From NCBI GenBank assembly GCA_964539385.1, contig CAZIJC010000016.1:1-51748 (forward strand): a stretch of DNA of 51,748 nt, given 5' to 3'. The notes under the pieces are model-generated. The model ran no database searches, was not told where the DNA came from, and saw nothing but the letters and a program-made list of their open reading frames with translations. A program made the translations under genes and the position numbers. Positions 8,973 through 18,081 of this stretch are shown in pieces. The stretch is from JAUVZF01 sp964539385 (GTDB taxonomy: Bacteria > Planctomycetota > Phycisphaerae > FEN-1346). Position 1 is the first letter of the stretch; each line of letters starts with the position of its first letter.

Positions 8973-11900
8973 TTACGGACGGGCGGTCACGACGACATCG
9001 CGGGCCTCGGGAAGAGGCTGTCCCTGCCCGGCGCCGAGGCACAGCACCTTGCCGTCCGCTGTGGTGAGATAGAGTCGGCCTCCCGCGGCGATCATGCCGT
9101 CGAAGCGGGGCATGCTGTCCAACCGGTAGGCGGCCAGTTTCTGTCCGTCGCTGGGGGAGACGGCCACGAGCAGCGCCCCGCGGCGGCCCTCGAAAGCGGC
9201 GGACTGCTCGGCCAGTTTCTTCCGTGTCTCGGGATCGCTCAACGCCTTGGCCGATGCCTCCTCGTCCTCCACATCGGGCGGGCCCGCCGCAAAGAGCGCG
9301 TTCCCTGCCAGTACCATGGCCGTAACCTGCACCGACGTGTCATTGGACCAGGTGGGAACGAATCGGGTCACCGGCAGGATCCTCGACTTGCCCGTTCGCT
9401 TGCCGGCCTTCCTGATCGGCTTCCGCTCGGTTCCCGACTGGACGATCTCCGGTTGCTTGTTGGTGGCGAAGAGATGGAACTCCAGCGGCGTGGTCCAGCG
9501 GTAGTACTTGGCGAGTCGGCCGTAGCCGTAAACCGTCTTGTCGTCGAAGACCAGGAGCCGTCCGGCCGGTGCGACTCGACCGGCCCGGTGGTAGCCGCCG
9601 GCCCCGGACGCGAACGCACGACCGTATACCCAGTACGTCCGATGCCACAGCGTGTCGTCGAGGAAGCCGGTGGGGCTGAACAGGTGCACGTCGTCGCCCT
9701 GTTGGTTCTTCACGTCCACGTAGGTTACGAACTTGCGCTTCCCCTCAAGGTCGAAGGGAAGCGACCGCATGTAGACGTACTTGCCGTCGCTCGACAGGAT
9801 GTCGGGCAGCGCGACGGGCATGTTGAGCCCCTTGATGTGGACCTGGAGGTTCTCGCCGGTCGCCGGATCGCGGTCGTCCAGGATCGTCTCGGAGAGTCTG
9901 CGGCCCGTCTTCGGGTCGAGCCGAATCAGCCGCAAGCCGCCGTCGAGGAACATCGAGCGGCCGGCGACGCAGTAGACCGTGTCGTTCTGCACCAACACGT
10001 TGCCATGCACCGGCCAGACGGACTCGAGTTGCTCGAACGCTCCCATCCGCCGGTCTTCCGGCGCAGCGCGGTATCGCCAGACGAGCCGCCCGTCGGACGC
10101 GCGCAGACAGTAGACGTGGCCGTCGGCCGACCCGAACAGTGCGCGGCCCTTCCAGATGGTGGGCGGCGAGTCGACGCGGCCGCCGGCGGTGAAGCGCCAG
10201 GCGGGCTCGCCGGTGCCGGCGTCCAACGCGTGAACGGTGTGCGAGTCCGTTGACGCCACGAACAGCCTGCCTTCCGAGACGACGGGGCTGCTGAGCCTGC
10301 CGCCGAGCCGGGTCTCCCAGGACCGCTTCAGGTCGGCCGGCTGGACGGCCGTCCTCGTGGCGCCGCTTCGTACGGCGTCGTGCCGAAAAGTCGGCCAGTC
10401 GGCCGCATCTGAAATCTGAGATGTCCGATTTGAGATCTCAGATTTGAGATCGGCCATCTCAGAGCCGTACGCCGGGCCGCGCTGGAGGCGTTCTGAATCC
10501 GGCACGTCGCGGCGGGCCTGGCCGTGCTTTGAAGGCGGGGCCACGACGGAGAAGCCGAAGAGTTTCGCCTCGATGTAGCACGCGCACGGATGCGGCGGCG
10601 CATAGATCAACCCATTGCACGGCATGACGCCGTAGTGGCACGCGCCGCGGACCCAGTGGTGGCAGATCCAGTGCTTCTTTGCGTGGTCGATGAACTCGAT
10701 GCCGGTCCGCGAGAAGAGCAGGTACTTGTCGGTCGCCTTCGCGCGGTAACAGCGGTGGTGGAACCAGTGGGTCTCGACGTCGGGCGGAAACTCGCTCTTC
10801 ACCTCGCCGGTCTTGAGGTCGCGGCCAACCATGATGCCCGAGTCGCGGCCTTGCGCGACGGCACCGTGCCAGACAAGACCGCCCGCCACGAGGATGTCGT
10901 CCGGCGTGCCCATGTGCCCGCCCGGAAGATGCTCCGCCTTCCAGAGCGTCTTGCCCTCCTTCGCCGACAGGGCAAACATCGTGGTCGAACGACCCTCCGT
11001 ATACTTCTCGGCCGCCACCATGCCGCTATACAGCACGACGTCTCCGTGGATGACGAGCGTGGCGCCGGATGAACTCCGCATGGGCTTTTGCCTGGGAAGC
11101 GGGTCCGACGCCCACCGGACCTGCCCGCTCGCGCGGTCCAGACACTGAATCCGCTCGCCGTCGTGGAACAGCACACGCTGCCCATCGGCAGCCAGCGACA
11201 TTGAGACGACCTTGGACTTCTTTTCCCAGAGCACCTTGCCCGACTCGGCCTCGACGGCCATGACGGTGCGAGGCGCTTCGGACCAGAGATCACCGGTGTT
11301 GGCTTTACGGATCTCGGCCAAGGCGGCGTAGGTCTTGGCCGGGTCGCTACGGAGGGGCTGGCCCTTGGCCGCCACGCTCAGCAACAGCACGCCGCCCTCG
11401 CAGACGATTTCCTCCGTTACCTTGGTGCCGTTGTACGTGCGGACCGTCTCGCCCGTGGCGGCGTCGAGGGCCGTCAGCGGCGCGTCGGTGCCGAAGGTTG
11501 CATACACGCGGTCACCGACGGCCACGAGGCGTCGCGCCAGGATCTGGGGACCGCTCTTCAGGGGCCACAAATGCTCGTGCCAGGGGGCGATGTCGCGTTT
11601 CCAGAGTACCGTGCCGTTGAACGCGTCGCGGGCAATGAGGCGCCACCGAGGCGGCGTCAGGATGGACGCGCGAGGCGCCTCGTCAAAAATGTAGAAGACC
11701 CGGCCGCCCGCCGACACCACCGCGCTAACGCTGGACATGTGATCGTGCTGCCGCCCGTACCGCACGCCGCCGACCCACTGGTACCGTGTGGGCGGCTCGA
11801 TCAGGCTGTCGTGCGCCACGGCGTTGCCGCTTGCGTCGTGAAGGTAGTGCGTCCACTCGTCCATCTCCTTGGGCCGGGGCTTGACAGCCTTCGTCCACCT

Positions 11901-12338
11901 GCCGTCCGATTTCAGATACGCCACGCCGCCCGGTGCCAGCACGCGCATGACCTCGTCCTTCGCTACACCGTCCGCGTTCTCCGACACGACGAGGTTGACG
12001 GAGTTGTCGACGTACGGCAGCCCCTTGCCCGACCATCGCTCGACCGAGACCTTGCCGTAAAGCCCGGCCGCTTGAATGTGCTCCCGCGCCGTAGCGACCT
12101 TCCTCGCGTCGGTGTCGAGGCCGTGCACGAGATAACTCTCGTTGGCATGGAGCGCATTTGTCAATTCTCCATCCCCGCAGCCGACGTGGACAATGAGACC
12201 GCCCTTGACACCGGTCGCCTCAAGGATCTGCCGTGCTTGCTCAGCGGGTGCGTCGGATTCGACCCCTGCACCGTTGGCGGCAATCGCCGCTGCCAGCATT
12301 ACCGTGACTGCCCACGTGCGCACGTGTCGAGCGTTCAT
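8973..12338 (-). CDS. exported methyltransferase-like / PQQ-like double propeller fusion
   Basis: The protein has 1121 residues. A signal peptide (1-24) precedes a class I SAM-methyltransferase-like Rossmann domain (about 30-170). Motif I reads VHVGCGDGEL, the acidic motif II is HGLDTDARKVA, and a late strand reads VMRVLAPGGVAYL. A first PQQ-like propeller (about 190-620) has blades such as LDAATGETVRTY and LDRASGQVRW. A linker at about 625-655 contains an inserted repeat, and a second propeller opens with DWPTFRHDAVRSGA and includes LDAGTGEPAW. SAM is not known in the periplasm, so the Rossmann part may bind another ligand or be degenerate, although its glycine motif is intact. ATG 12338 has AGGAG well placed. 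The gene upstream (12818-17815) carries the same modules in another order. Confidence 0.85.
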   Translation of the reverse strand: MNARHVRTWAVTVMLAAAIAANGAGVESDAPAEQARQILEATGVKGGLIVHVGCGDGELTNALHANESYLVHGLDTDARKVATAREHIQAAGLYGKVSVERWSGKGLPYVDNSVNLVVSENADGVAKDEVMRVLAPGGVAYLKSDGRWTKAVKPRPKEMDEWTHYLHDASGNAVAHDSLIEPPTRYQWVGGVRYGRQHDHMSSVSAVVSAGGRVFYIFDEAPRASILTPPRWRLIARDAFNGTVLWKRDIAPWHEHLWPLKSGPQILARRLVAVGDRVYATFGTDAPLTALDAATGETVRTYNGTKVTEEIVCEGGVLLLSVAAKGQPLRSDPAKTYAALAEIRKANTGDLWSEAPRTVMAVEAESGKVLWEKKSKVVSMSLAADGQRVLFHDGERIQCLDRASGQVRWASDPLPRQKPMRSSSGATLVIHGDVVLYSGMVAAEKYTEGRSTTMFALSAKEGKTLWKAEHLPGGHMGTPDDILVAGGLVWHGAVAQGRDSGIMVGRDLKTGEVKSEFPPDVETHWFHHRCYRAKATDKYLLFSRTGIEFIDHAKKHWICHHWVRGACHYGVMPCNGLIYAPPHPCACYIEAKLFGFSVVAPPSKHGQARRDVPDSERLQRGPAYGSEMADLKSEISNRTSQISDAADWPTFRHDAVRSGATRTAVQPADLKRSWETRLGGRLSSPVVSEGRLFVASTDSHTVHALDAGTGEPAWRFTAGGRVDSPPTIWKGRALFGSADGHVYCLRASDGRLVWRYRAAPEDRRMGAFEQLESVWPVHGNVLVQNDTVYCVAGRSMFLDGGLRLIRLDPKTGRRLSETILDDRDPATGENLQVHIKGLNMPVALPDILSSDGKYVYMRSLPFDLEGKRKFVTYVDVKNQQGDDVHLFSPTGFLDDTLWHRTYWVYGRAFASGAGGYHRAGRVAPAGRLLVFDDKTVYGYGRLAKYYRWTTPLEFHLFATNKQPEIVQSGTERKPIRKAGKRTGKSRILPVTRFVPTWSNDTSVQVTAMVLAGNALFAAGPPDVEDEEASAKALSDPETRKKLAEQSAAFEGRRGALLVAVSPSDGQKLAAYRLDSMPRFDGMIAAGGRLYLTTADGKVLCLGAGQGQPLPEARDVVVTARP
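10407..10450 (-). repeat. A/T-rich palindromic repeat inserted in coding sequence
   Basis: ATCTGAAATCTGAGAT (10407-10422) and ATCTCAGATTTGAGAT (10435-10450) form a 16-bp inverted repeat with one mismatch and a 12-base spacer. It is far more AT-rich than the gene around it. In the minus-strand frame it encodes the linker DLKSEISNRTSQISDAAD between the two propellers. Confidence 0.7.
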
Positions 12339-12573
12339 GTCTGACGGCTCCTGCCTGAATGGACATTTCCCGGACGGCCGCTGGCCGGCCCCGTGCCGAC
12401 CTTCGAGGTTTCTCACATGCGGCGACCATGGACCCGATCCGCGCTCGCCACACTGCCCAGTCTACCCGGATGTGCCGCCATTTCAATGGAGACCCGCTTC
12501 TTGGTGAGCGGCATGTCGCCGCCCCCCATCTGGCCGCAACTCCAGAAGTTGACGCCCCCGCGCAAAACGCAAA

Positions 12574-12599
12574 CGCGGTGGGTCAGGAGACCCACCGCG
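12574..12599 (-). repeat. REP-like hairpin, copy 2
   Basis: A perfect 11-bp stem with a four-base loop. Read on the minus strand it is CGCGGTGGGTC, TCCT, GACCCACCGCG. It differs from copy 1 (5764-5789) by one base on each arm, and the two changes keep the pair. Confidence 0.75.
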
Positions 12600-12625
12600 C
12601 GAAAGCCCAAAACTAAAAAACTATG

Positions 12626-12670
12626 AAAAAAGCGGGGCGGTGCCTGAGGGGGGACACAAGCAACCGCCCC
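12626..12670 (-). terminator. intrinsic terminator
   Basis: On the minus strand GGGGCGGT pairs with ACCGCCCC (12663-12670 with 12634-12641) around a 21-base loop. Two bases after the stem comes a run of six T (12631-12626), and a second T run follows at 12620-12615. It could end the transcript of the 1665-aa gene or act as an attenuator for the gene at 8973-12338. Confidence 0.65.
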
Positions 12671-12697
12671 CGTTGTTGGGAAGATTTCCCAACAACG
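12671..12697. promoter_or_regulatory. 12-bp perfect palindrome at predicted transcription start
   Basis: CGTTGTTGGGAA, spacer GAT, TTCCCAACAACG. It begins just downstream of the minus-strand -10 box, where it could be a repressor operator or the first hairpin of the RNA. Confidence 0.55.
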
Positions 12698-12701
12698 TGA
12701 T

Positions 12702-12730
12702 AGTATCCGGATCGGCACCGCGAAAGTCAA
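12702..12730 (-). promoter_or_regulatory. minus-strand sigma-70-type promoter
   Basis: TTGACT (12730-12725), 17 bases, GATACT (12707-12702). The expected start is near 12695, about 360 bases before the ATG at 12338. Confidence 0.55.
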
Positions 12731-12817
12731 GGCCGAAACGCCTCGCTGCCAGCCGAAGCCACCCCGCCGCATCGCCGGGCCCGGAGGGCCCCGCGCTCCT
12801 CGGCCGGATACGTACCC

Positions 12818-15800
12818 TCACCTGCCGTCGGTCGTGACCTCGATACCGCTGATGATCGGGGCGGTCGACGCCGTGAGTTCACCGGCCTTGGGCACCAGTT
12901 CCAGCGCGAGCGCCCCGGCGGCGTCGATGCCGTCGAACTGCTTGACCAAGGCGCGGCCCCTGCCGCCGGCGGCCTTGACCACGTCGAGGTCCTTCAAGAC
13001 CACCTTCCCCTGCAACTTCACGTCGAAGACGCGCTCGCCGGGCCCCCTGTCCTCGAGTTCGGCGAAGTGCAGACGCACCGAAAGGGTCTTCGGTGCGGCC
13101 CTGTCCTCGGGAACCACAATCATGCGTTCGAATCCGCGGCCCATGAGCGGCGGCCGACGCAGCGGCCCACGGCTTTCGAGGTCGATCATCAGGTCGGTCC
13201 GGCCCAGACCCGCGTCCGTCAGGGTCTTCCAGGGAACAGCCAGTTCGACGATGAGGGCCTTGGCGTCGGCCTGCGCGGCGCTCGTCCAGGCGCCGGCGTG
13301 GTCGGCGTCTTCGCCGCCCGCGCCGAGAGGCGGCAGGTCCGTCGGAAGCGGATGCGGCGGAACCACGCCGTACAACCCGTCCCTGCCCCTTTTCTTGTCC
13401 CGCGTGAACGCCATCGGCTTGCTCGGTTTGGTCGCCAGACGGAACCGCTGGTACGCGAACGGGTCCTTCCCGGGGTCGCCGGCCTGGTGCCACAGGGCTC
13501 GGAACCGGTGCCGGTCGCCCTTGGCGTCGTCGTCGGTCGCCAACAGTTGCATGGCGACCTCATCCCCGGCGCGGGGCGCCATCCCGAGGTTTGTCCATGG
13601 CAGCAGTGCCTCCAGGACGTACCCGTCCGGGGTTTTACGTCCTGCGACCTCGGCGGTCAGTTTCCCGCCGGACGCCGCCTTCCGATAGCGGTAGAGACGG
13701 CATCGCGCCTCGTGCTTCGGGGCCGAACCCGGCGTGAGGACGCACCGGTAGCCCTCGCGGGCGCCGAGTTTCGGCGCCAGAAAGACCTCGACCGAGTCGC
13801 CCAGCGTCAGCGCGGACGTGTTCTCCCATTCGTGGACCACGTTGTCCTTGACCTCGGCGAGCAGGAGCAGGCCCTTCTCGTTCCAGGCGATCCTGAAAGA
13901 GGGGTCGAAGTCGTTCGCTGCGCGCAGTTTGCCGTGCGGCCCGGGAAGCGACGTCACCTTCAGGCCCTCCTCGCCCCAGTCGCCGGTCTTGCCGTCGATC
14001 TTGGCGTCGAGACGGCCAATGTCGCGCACGGGCAGACGCGGCGTGGCGTACGTCCACAGCGCATCGTAGCGGGCGCCCGATGCCGAGACGCCCAGGTGCA
14101 GGCACCGGTCGGAGGCGGTCTTGGCGTCGCGGGGTATGTTGCTCAGGTACACCTCGAACGAATCGTCGCGCCACACCTGGGCGTCGCTGCCCTTGGTCGC
14201 GTCCTTCCAGCGGACGGGCTTCCCCTTGGGGTCCGCAGCCGCCGGTCTCGCGTAGGCCACGTAGAGGTTCTCGTCGTCGTGCCGGAGCGTGACGGAGGCC
14301 TTTCCCCCGGCGAGGGGCACGGTCTTGTAGCCGTCCCAGCACACCTCGGCCGTCTTGCCGTCAACGGTCGGGGCGGCCTTGGCCGGCCATGCCGTGACGC
14401 CGCGGTCGAAGATCTCCAGGTCCAGTTCCGCCCGCCTCAGTCCCTTCAGGCCGCTTGCGTAGATCCACGGCCGGTCCGTTCCGGCGACGGGCGTGCGGTC
14501 CGTGTTGTGGCTGTAGGCGCCGAAACCCTCGTCGAAGGTGAACCGGAACGGCTCGGCCAGCGCCGAGCGGCGGGTGCGTGTCTCGGGCCGCGGCAGGGCG
14601 AGCCAGATCGTCTTGGCCCGGTCGCGCCGGTCGCCGGTCGCGCCGAGGTTGAAGGCGGCCTGCGTCACGGTCGTCGTGGGCAGCCGGTCGTAGAAGATGG
14701 ACCAGTTCCGCTCCTCCTTAGCGGGCGCCAGCGCCACGGTCGTCCGGAGACTGTAGGAACAGGTGCAGGCGGCGTCGGCCGGCGGCGCGAGCACCAGGCC
14801 GCTGGCGGCAATCGCGTTGACGTAGCAGCCGGCGCGGACGCCGCCGAAGTTGAACACCCCGCCGTCGCCCGCCAGGTCGTACATCCCGAGCGTGCCGGAG
14901 CGGAACATCAGCAGGTTCGGCCCGGCCGAAATGGCGCCGCACCCGTACGACCGGCGGAACTCCCACGGCGTCTGGCCGCCCGTGAACGGATTTGTCCGCT
15001 GCCGCGGATAGCCGGTCCGCAAATCGTAGGCAGCCGGCTCGGTGTAGACCGTCTCGCGGGCGATGACGGGGAACCGGCGTATCTTCGCCGGGCGGACGTA
15101 CAGCAGTTTGCCGTCGGCGGCCGCGTACCCCGTCATGCCGGAGCCTCCGCTGGCCAGCAGCACGTCCTTCGATAACCAGAGGGCGGTGCGGCCGCGGATG
15201 CCCTCGTCGGTTTGCCAGACGGTCTTGCCCGTGTCGGCGTCGAGTGCGAGGAGCGTCCAGACGACCGGCATCTTTTGGCCGCGCCGCTTCGCCCGGTCGA
15301 TCTCGGCGGGAGTGCTGCGGTCGATGACGTAGACCCGGCGCTCGTCGAGGGAAAGCGAGTTGTTGTCCACGATGCCCTTGGCGGTGTAGGTCCAGCGCGG
15401 TTTGCCGTCCTTGCCGAGGAGGAAGACGCACTTGGCGTCGTTGCGGCCGCCCATGCTTCCGAGGATCCGGTCGTGGCCGACGGCCAGGTAACTCCAAGCG
15501 AGTTTCTCGGCTTCCGGCTTCGGGATAGCGGCCGGCGGGGCGGGAAGCCGGTACGTCTGCACCGTCTTGCCGGTGGCGGCGTCGAGGCGAAGGCAGGTCT
15601 TGCCCTGGACCAGGTAAACGCTGTCGGCGTCGGCGGCGGCGCTGCTGCCTCGGCTTCGTATCGGCCACCATCCCACGGTGGGCAGGTCGCGGCGCCACAG
15701 TTGGCGGCCGTTGTAGGCGTCGGTCGCCATGAGGCTGCGCTGTCCGATGACGAACATCCGCCCGCTCACGCACAGCGGCGCGGGGCCGCCCCAGTGCCGC

Positions 15801-17815
15801 GTGATCAGTCTGTCCGGCCCCGGCTCGCCGAACCAGAGCAATCTGAGCGGCAGGCGGACACGCTGGTCGTCGGAGCAGCCCGTCCGGGCCGCGCTCGCGT
15901 ACTGGTGGGTCCAGTCGCCGGCGCCGGGCAGGGGACCTCGCACGACCTGCACGGCGCCCTTCGTCGCCTTGATCTCATCCTGCGGCACCTTGCCGCGCTT
16001 CAGCCAACTGACGGCGACGTTTCGCGACGCTTCGTCGTCCGCGGCAATCGGGATACGCGCCCGGCCGCCGCACGGGCGCAGCACGCGGTAGAGTTGCTCG
16101 GCCGACCACGTGGTCGGTTCTTTCGGCGCATCGCCCATCACGATCAGGTCGGCGAAGTAGTCGGGGTACCCCAGGGAGGCAAGCGTTCCGTGATGCACCG
16201 TCACTCGCACGCCGTAAAGTCGTGCGGCGTCGAGTGTCCGGCGTGCGGCGTCGGCCTTCTTCGCGTCGGCCTCGGCGCAGGTGATGACGAGGTCCGACTG
16301 CTTTGCCAGGTGATAGAGGAGCCGCCCGTCGCCGGCGCCGAGGACGACGCAGTAACCGTCCTTCTTGCCCGTTTCGTCGATGATGCTTCGAGCCGTGCGG
16401 GCGGCCGCCAATTCACGCTCGTCCACGGCAGAAGGCAGCGGGCCGTCTTTCGCGGAGACGACGGGCGGCTGGGCCACGGCCTTCGGGCCATAACAGTAGA
16501 TGCGGCCTTCGGTCGTGCCGGCGAGGAGCCGCCCGTCGGCGGCGGCGAGGCCGCGCGCCTGGCCTTTCACCTTGTCTTGCCAGAGCACCCGGCCGGTGTC
16601 GGCGGCGATGGCCGTCACCGTGTCTTTGCCGCCGACGACGAGCGTGCGGGCGGCCATGATGAGGGCGTACGCGCGGCCGTGAGGCGTCTCCCACCTGGTG
16701 CAGTCGGCGGCCTTCGCGCCGCCCAGCCAGGCCTTCAAATCGTAGGCGGTGACCTTGCCGCCGCCCGAGGCGTAGAGCGTGTTGCCGCCGACCACCGCAT
16801 CGAGTTTGCCGGCGAACTCGCGTTTCTCTTTGCCGGTGGCCGCGTCGAAGACGACGATTCCGTCGTTCTTGTCCGGCGAATACTCTCCGAGTTGGACGTC
16901 GATGTCGGGCCCGATGTGGCTGCGCCATCCGAAGAGCCAGCCGTCGGCCAGGAAGTTCCAGCACCCTCCCCATCGGTTGCTCCAACTGGTCGGGGCGCCG
17001 CGGTAGTAGAGCAGTTTGCCCGTCTGGCGGTCGTAAGCGGCGGGCACGTTGCGGCCGGTGGGAACGAAGATCTGCCCGTCGTGCCCCAGCACGTAGCCTT
17101 GTGGCGCCACCCCCGTCATCGAGAAGGAGCCGGGGTGCGGCTGCTTGACGTAACGGGTTCCGCTGGTGGCGTTTTCCCAGAGGACGGTTCCGTCTTCGGT
17201 GCGGAGGGCGTACACGTACACGCCTTCCGAAGGCCACATGCCGGCGGCGAAATACACCACGCCGCCTTCCACACCGACGCCGGCCCGCAGCGGCCAGCGC
17301 GACATCATCTGCCCGTTGCCCATGATCTTCTCTTGCCGCGGGGCGCCGCAGAAACGCCACAGCAGTTTCCCGTCCGCCGCCGACAGGCAATAGAGCCGGC
17401 CGTCGTCGGAGGCGACGAAGACGCGGTCCCCTTCAATCGTGGGGGCGAAGCGGACCGGCCCTTCGGTGAAGAAACTCCAGCGCTCGCGCCCGGTGCCGAG
17501 GTCGATGGCGTACACTTTGTGGTCCGCCGACGAGCCGAAATACGCCAGGCCCTTCGCCACCGTCACGTCGTAGGCGTAGTCGAACGCCACGCGGTTGAGT
17601 TCCCTGCCGGGCTCGGGCCACGCCGGTCTCGGCGCATGGGCGGCGGCATGGACCCATTGCCGATGAAGCGGCGCCGTGAGCGCCTCGGTCGTGACCCCGC
17701 TTCGGGCCAGGTCGTGCCGATAGGCGGGCCAGTCCGCCGCTCCGATGCGGCCCGCCGACGCGAGGCCGGCGCACAGGACGGTAACCGTAACGAGCAACTT
17801 CGTTCCGCTGTTCAT
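12818..17815 (-). CDS. giant exported propeller / methyltransferase-like / propeller / CBM9-like / malectin-like protein
   Basis: The protein has 1665 residues and a signal peptide (1-26). A PQQ-like propeller (about 27-460) opens with DWPAYRHDLARSGV and has blades such as LGTGRERWSF. A Rossmann methyltransferase-like domain follows (about 475-625): motif I is VVLGAGDGRL, then CAEADAKKADA and LYRVLRPCGG. A second propeller (about 633-1060) has LDAATGKTVQTY and LDADTGKTVWQTD. Two CBM9-like domains follow (about 1130-1270 and 1270-1460, with DSFEVYLS and DSVEVFLA), then a third partial one ending in ELAVPWKTLTDAG. A malectin-like domain closes it (about 1550-1665: SVRLHFAELED, RVFDVKLQGK). It looks like a large carbohydrate-binding surface or periplasmic protein. 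The Rossmann part has lost one motif I cysteine, so activity is doubtful. ATG 17815 has only a weak GGGA upstream. Confidence 0.85.
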   Translation of the reverse strand: MNSGTKLLVTVTVLCAGLASAGRIGAADWPAYRHDLARSGVTTEALTAPLHRQWVHAAAHAPRPAWPEPGRELNRVAFDYAYDVTVAKGLAYFGSSADHKVYAIDLGTGRERWSFFTEGPVRFAPTIEGDRVFVASDDGRLYCLSAADGKLLWRFCGAPRQEKIMGNGQMMSRWPLRAGVGVEGGVVYFAAGMWPSEGVYVYALRTEDGTVLWENATSGTRYVKQPHPGSFSMTGVAPQGYVLGHDGQIFVPTGRNVPAAYDRQTGKLLYYRGAPTSWSNRWGGCWNFLADGWLFGWRSHIGPDIDVQLGEYSPDKNDGIVVFDAATGKEKREFAGKLDAVVGGNTLYASGGGKVTAYDLKAWLGGAKAADCTRWETPHGRAYALIMAARTLVVGGKDTVTAIAADTGRVLWQDKVKGQARGLAAADGRLLAGTTEGRIYCYGPKAVAQPPVVSAKDGPLPSAVDERELAAARTARSIIDETGKKDGYCVVLGAGDGRLLYHLAKQSDLVITCAEADAKKADAARRTLDAARLYGVRVTVHHGTLASLGYPDYFADLIVMGDAPKEPTTWSAEQLYRVLRPCGGRARIPIAADDEASRNVAVSWLKRGKVPQDEIKATKGAVQVVRGPLPGAGDWTHQYASAARTGCSDDQRVRLPLRLLWFGEPGPDRLITRHWGGPAPLCVSGRMFVIGQRSLMATDAYNGRQLWRRDLPTVGWWPIRSRGSSAAADADSVYLVQGKTCLRLDAATGKTVQTYRLPAPPAAIPKPEAEKLAWSYLAVGHDRILGSMGGRNDAKCVFLLGKDGKPRWTYTAKGIVDNNSLSLDERRVYVIDRSTPAEIDRAKRRGQKMPVVWTLLALDADTGKTVWQTDEGIRGRTALWLSKDVLLASGGSGMTGYAAADGKLLYVRPAKIRRFPVIARETVYTEPAAYDLRTGYPRQRTNPFTGGQTPWEFRRSYGCGAISAGPNLLMFRSGTLGMYDLAGDGGVFNFGGVRAGCYVNAIAASGLVLAPPADAACTCSYSLRTTVALAPAKEERNWSIFYDRLPTTTVTQAAFNLGATGDRRDRAKTIWLALPRPETRTRRSALAEPFRFTFDEGFGAYSHNTDRTPVAGTDRPWIYASGLKGLRRAELDLEIFDRGVTAWPAKAAPTVDGKTAEVCWDGYKTVPLAGGKASVTLRHDDENLYVAYARPAAADPKGKPVRWKDATKGSDAQVWRDDSFEVYLSNIPRDAKTASDRCLHLGVSASGARYDALWTYATPRLPVRDIGRLDAKIDGKTGDWGEEGLKVTSLPGPHGKLRAANDFDPSFRIAWNEKGLLLLAEVKDNVVHEWENTSALTLGDSVEVFLAPKLGAREGYRCVLTPGSAPKHEARCRLYRYRKAASGGKLTAEVAGRKTPDGYVLEALLPWTNLGMAPRAGDEVAMQLLATDDDAKGDRHRFRALWHQAGDPGKDPFAYQRFRLATKPSKPMAFTRDKKRGRDGLYGVVPPHPLPTDLPPLGAGGEDADHAGAWTSAAQADAKALIVELAVPWKTLTDAGLGRTDLMIDLESRGPLRRPPLMGRGFERMIVVPEDRAAPKTLSVRLHFAELEDRGPGERVFDVKLQGKVVLKDLDVVKAAGGRGRALVKQFDGIDAAGALALELVPKAGELTASTAPIISGIEVTTDGR

Positions 17816-18081
17816 AGTGTATTCCCGGACTGGGCCCTATCGGGTGCGTCTTGGCAACTTCGAGCGCGGCGGCCGTCTCCCCTGCGGCAGAGTATACGCC
17901 GTGCGGCTGCCCTTTGCCAAGCGCCTCGTGCATCCGGGTCTGTGCGGCGGCCGCGCGCCTGCACCGTTTGCCTGCACTTTTTGGAACGGCGCGATACAAA
18001 AGCGGGCCGGCGCGTGTTTAACGTCTTGCTGCGGGGCAAGACCGGCCTGATGGTGGTAGCCTCCGGGAAAGGAAGAACGCA

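Larger units (their letters stand above)
12339..12817. other. 479-base intergenic region with regulatory structure
   Basis: No convincing gene lies here. The stretch holds, reading leftward, a minus-strand promoter (12702-12730), a 27-base palindrome (12671-12697), an intrinsic-terminator-like hairpin (12626-12670) and a REP-like hairpin (12574-12599). The rest, 12339-12573 and 12731-12817, shows nothing definite. Confidence 0.6.
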
